NCBI GenBank assembly: GCA_003562655.1
Contig: PWUC01000058.1
Location: 1-5,315, forward strand
DNA length: 5,315 nt
Direction: 5' to 3'
Origin: Clostridia bacterium
GTDB lineage: Bacteria > Bacillota_E > SLMV01 > PUMD01
Below are positions 5,119 to 5,315 of this stretch, one piece after another. Under the pieces are notes generated by a model. It was not told where the DNA came from. It saw only the letters and a list, made by a program, of their open reading frames with translations, and ran no database searches. Position 1 is the first letter of the stretch, and each line of letters starts with the position of its first letter. Position numbers and translations under genes: made by a program.

Positions 5119-5315
5119 ATGATGAGATGGTCATCGTCCCTGCGGGGACGACTCACGGTTGTCTATCTGATTCTCATCACCGCCGCCACTGCAGCCCTCG
5201 GTCTTCAGGTCTACCGCTGGACGGCAGCCGACCTCATCTCTGAGCGTCGGATCCGCCTTCTGACCGAGGCCCGCATCGCTGCCGATGCGGTTGCCCCGGA
5301 GCAGGATGAGGCAGC
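5119..5315 (+). CDS. Sensor histidine kinase (N-terminal fragment, runs off the right edge)
   Basis: Only the first 65 codons are visible: a short basic N-terminus (MMRWSSSLRGRLTVVY), one hydrophobic segment at about 12-30 (a transmembrane helix), and the start of a charged region (AADLISERRIRLLTEARIAADAV) that would be extracytoplasmic. SLRGRLTVVYLILI is a typical opening for sensor kinases paired with OmpR-class regulators. The gene begins 9 bases after the response regulator stop, which strongly suggests that the two are partners. No HAMP, HisKA or ATPase domain is within the window, so the kinase call rests on the N-terminus and context. GGAGG (5110-5114) is 4 bases from ATG 5119 and 7 from the next codon, also ATG (5122), which may be the true start. 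Confidence 0.82.
   Translation, partial: MMRWSSSLRGRLTVVYLILITAATAALGLQVYRWTAADLISERRIRLLTEARIAADAVAPEQDEA

Overview
This is a GC-rich bacterial window with tightly packed genes. Nearly every start codon is preceded by a strong GGAGG-type Shine-Dalgarno site, and one of the products is a lipoprotein with a clear lipobox. The sequence does not fix the phylum. A GC-rich Bacillota-type or related lineage would fit, but that is only a guess.

Left part (1-2251). A thiamine-diphosphate (ThDP) enzyme gene of the acetolactate synthase-like superfamily runs leftward off the window edge; its first 250 codons are visible. Across a 320-bp divergent intergenic region, a GntR/FCD-type transcription regulator runs rightward. 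That spacer holds three short palindromes whose centres are exactly 14 bp apart. They overlap the best promoter for the regulator and match the GTA...TAC type of site known for FadR-subfamily GntR proteins. Autoregulation, possibly with control of the ThDP enzyme, is the simplest reading. A flavodoxin-family gene on the minus strand converges on the regulator.

Right part (2407-5315). After a 155-bp divergent spacer, four rightward genes lie in a tight row with gaps of 16, 32 and 9 bases, so they probably form one operon. They encode a DUF4097-type beta-repeat lipoprotein, a zinc-dependent medium-chain alcohol dehydrogenase-like enzyme, an OmpR/PhoB-class response regulator, and the start of a membrane sensor histidine kinase that is cut by the window end. 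The two-component pair probably senses an envelope or metabolic signal, and the lipoprotein sits in the same envelope compartment. How the dehydrogenase connects to this is unknown.

The protein families are all known ones; I see no mobile element, CRISPR array, tRNA or rRNA. The least-explained items are the 14-bp-phased operator array with its adjoining 5'-leader hairpin, the altered metal-site residues in the regulator and in the dehydrogenase, and the unusual company of genes in the right-hand operon.
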